DNA of 30,747 nt from a virus, in the IMG/VR virus record IMGVR_UViG_3300030419_000048, positions 1-30,747 of that record. One strand, 5' to 3'. This document shows, piece by piece, positions 30,337 through 30,747 of the stretch. The position numbers and the translations under genes are program-made. The notes below the pieces were generated by a model. The model was not told where the DNA came from. It did no database searches and worked only from the letters and a program-made list of their open reading frames with translations. Position 1 is the first letter of the stretch, and every line of letters begins with the position of its first letter.

Positions 30337-30747
30337 CTACTCCTGAAAATTAGGAGTACGTCCTTTAAATGTTCTCGATTTACTACTATTGGAAATAGGC
30401 ATCTGAGAATTGGAATGCCGCATTAATTGTGCATTAACAGCTTCCAACATATCGTTGGCCTTAGTCCTATAGTGTTTTCTTTTGGCCTCTAGCTTTACCG
30501 TGGGTATCTTACCCAAAGCAATGTCTCCACGACAGACAACTCCAGCATATCGGCCTTCTTCTCTCACGGTAGAAGTTGCTCCCATTTCAGGTACTTCTTC
30601 AGGAGAAACAAACTCCCATCCTTGCTGTTGTTTCTTACCAACTTCTTGGTAATCATCCTGACCATTAAGAAGGATACGTAGCCAACCAAGAGACATATCT
30701 TGCTGACGATATCTTTCTTCAACTTCACGAGGTATATAAGTTGCGTT
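30337..30747 (-). CDS. Head-assembly protein, C-terminal part (partial)
   Basis: The frame stays open from the right edge (NATYIPREVEERYRQQD...) through an in-frame ATG at 30696 to the stop, 136 residues. No Shine-Dalgarno precedes that ATG, so the true start is outside the window. The visible part has a YRQQDMSLGWLRILLNGQDD stretch, 'QQQGWEFVSPEEVPEM', and a Lys/Arg-rich helix (KLEAKRKHYRTKANDMLEAV) before a Ser/Asn/Arg-rich end. Its position directly ahead of the decoration and capsid genes fits a scaffold-like or head-assembly protein. I do not recognise a family. Confidence 0.6.
   Translation of the reverse strand, partial: NATYIPREVEERYRQQDMSLGWLRILLNGQDDYQEVGKKQQQGWEFVSPEEVPEMGATSTVREEGRYAGVVCRGDIALGKIPTVKLEAKRKHYRTKANDMLEAVNAQLMRHSNSQMPISNSSKSRTFKGRTPNFQE

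Noticed and set aside
1-30747. tRNA genes, integrase, attachment sites or insertion sequences
   Set aside because: No cloverleaf-like pattern, recombinase motif or terminal inverted repeats were recognised by eye. The window is filled with structural and lysis genes.

Overview
The window is a densely packed piece of a tailed-phage genome. It is AT-rich with almost no intergenic DNA, and almost every gene is virion, tail-fibre or lysis related. I see no capsid-to-tail tape measure, sheath or baseplate genes. There is a wide nozzle-type tail protein, two small head-tail adaptor-like proteins and three very large proteins of the ejection/internal-virion type. This points to a short-tailed (podovirus-like) phage. 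Protein styles such as the GDTELxHV module, GG(L/I)VSLxxGG motifs, LamG/SPRY fibres and the short MPFKSKAQ protein are those I associate with uncultured marine phages. A marine proteobacterial host is an inference; nothing in the window names the host.

Layout. Positions 1-893 are rightward: the end of a three-helix holin, a terminase small subunit, and a small lipoprotein. Everything from 890 to the right edge is leftward, so it is transcribed from the right edge towards 890. In transcription order the leftward block has six parts. (1) Head: a partial gene at the right edge, a decoration-like protein, an HK97-type major capsid protein, a hairpin, and a small beta-rich protein. (2) A first adaptor-like protein. 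(3) Four extremely basic proteins (about 26% Lys+Arg each) sharing terminal sequence tags, then two tiny genes (48 and 62 aa) and the second adaptor-like protein. (4) A cysteine-motif protein and a host-recognition cassette: a 1045-aa repetitive fibre, two paralogous LamG-SPRY fibres with a tail-assembly-chaperone-like gene between them, a secreted protein and a 307-aa fibre-like protein. (5) The tail nozzle, two small proteins, and three large putative ejection/internal proteins with a GNAT-like gene between the first two. (6) Lysis: a coiled-coil membrane protein, GH24 lysozyme, M15 peptidase and a 50-aa membrane protein.

Many adjacent genes are joined by TAATG or ATGA stop/start overlaps, indicating translational coupling along a late operon. 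These junctions, with Shine-Dalgarno sites, led me to choose downstream starts for four genes and to add two short genes (890-1042 and 24660-24806).

The most interesting signals are: the basic-protein quartet with shared N- and C-terminal tags; the related Gly-Gly motifs scattered through the ejection-type proteins and the lysozyme; the eight-copy Asp/Cys repeat in the large fibre; a 47-bp perfect direct repeat that would fuse the two LamG-SPRY fibres in frame; and a 12-bp inverted repeat that covers the ribosome-binding region of the 50-aa membrane gene. All functions are read from sequence patterns alone; no database search was run.
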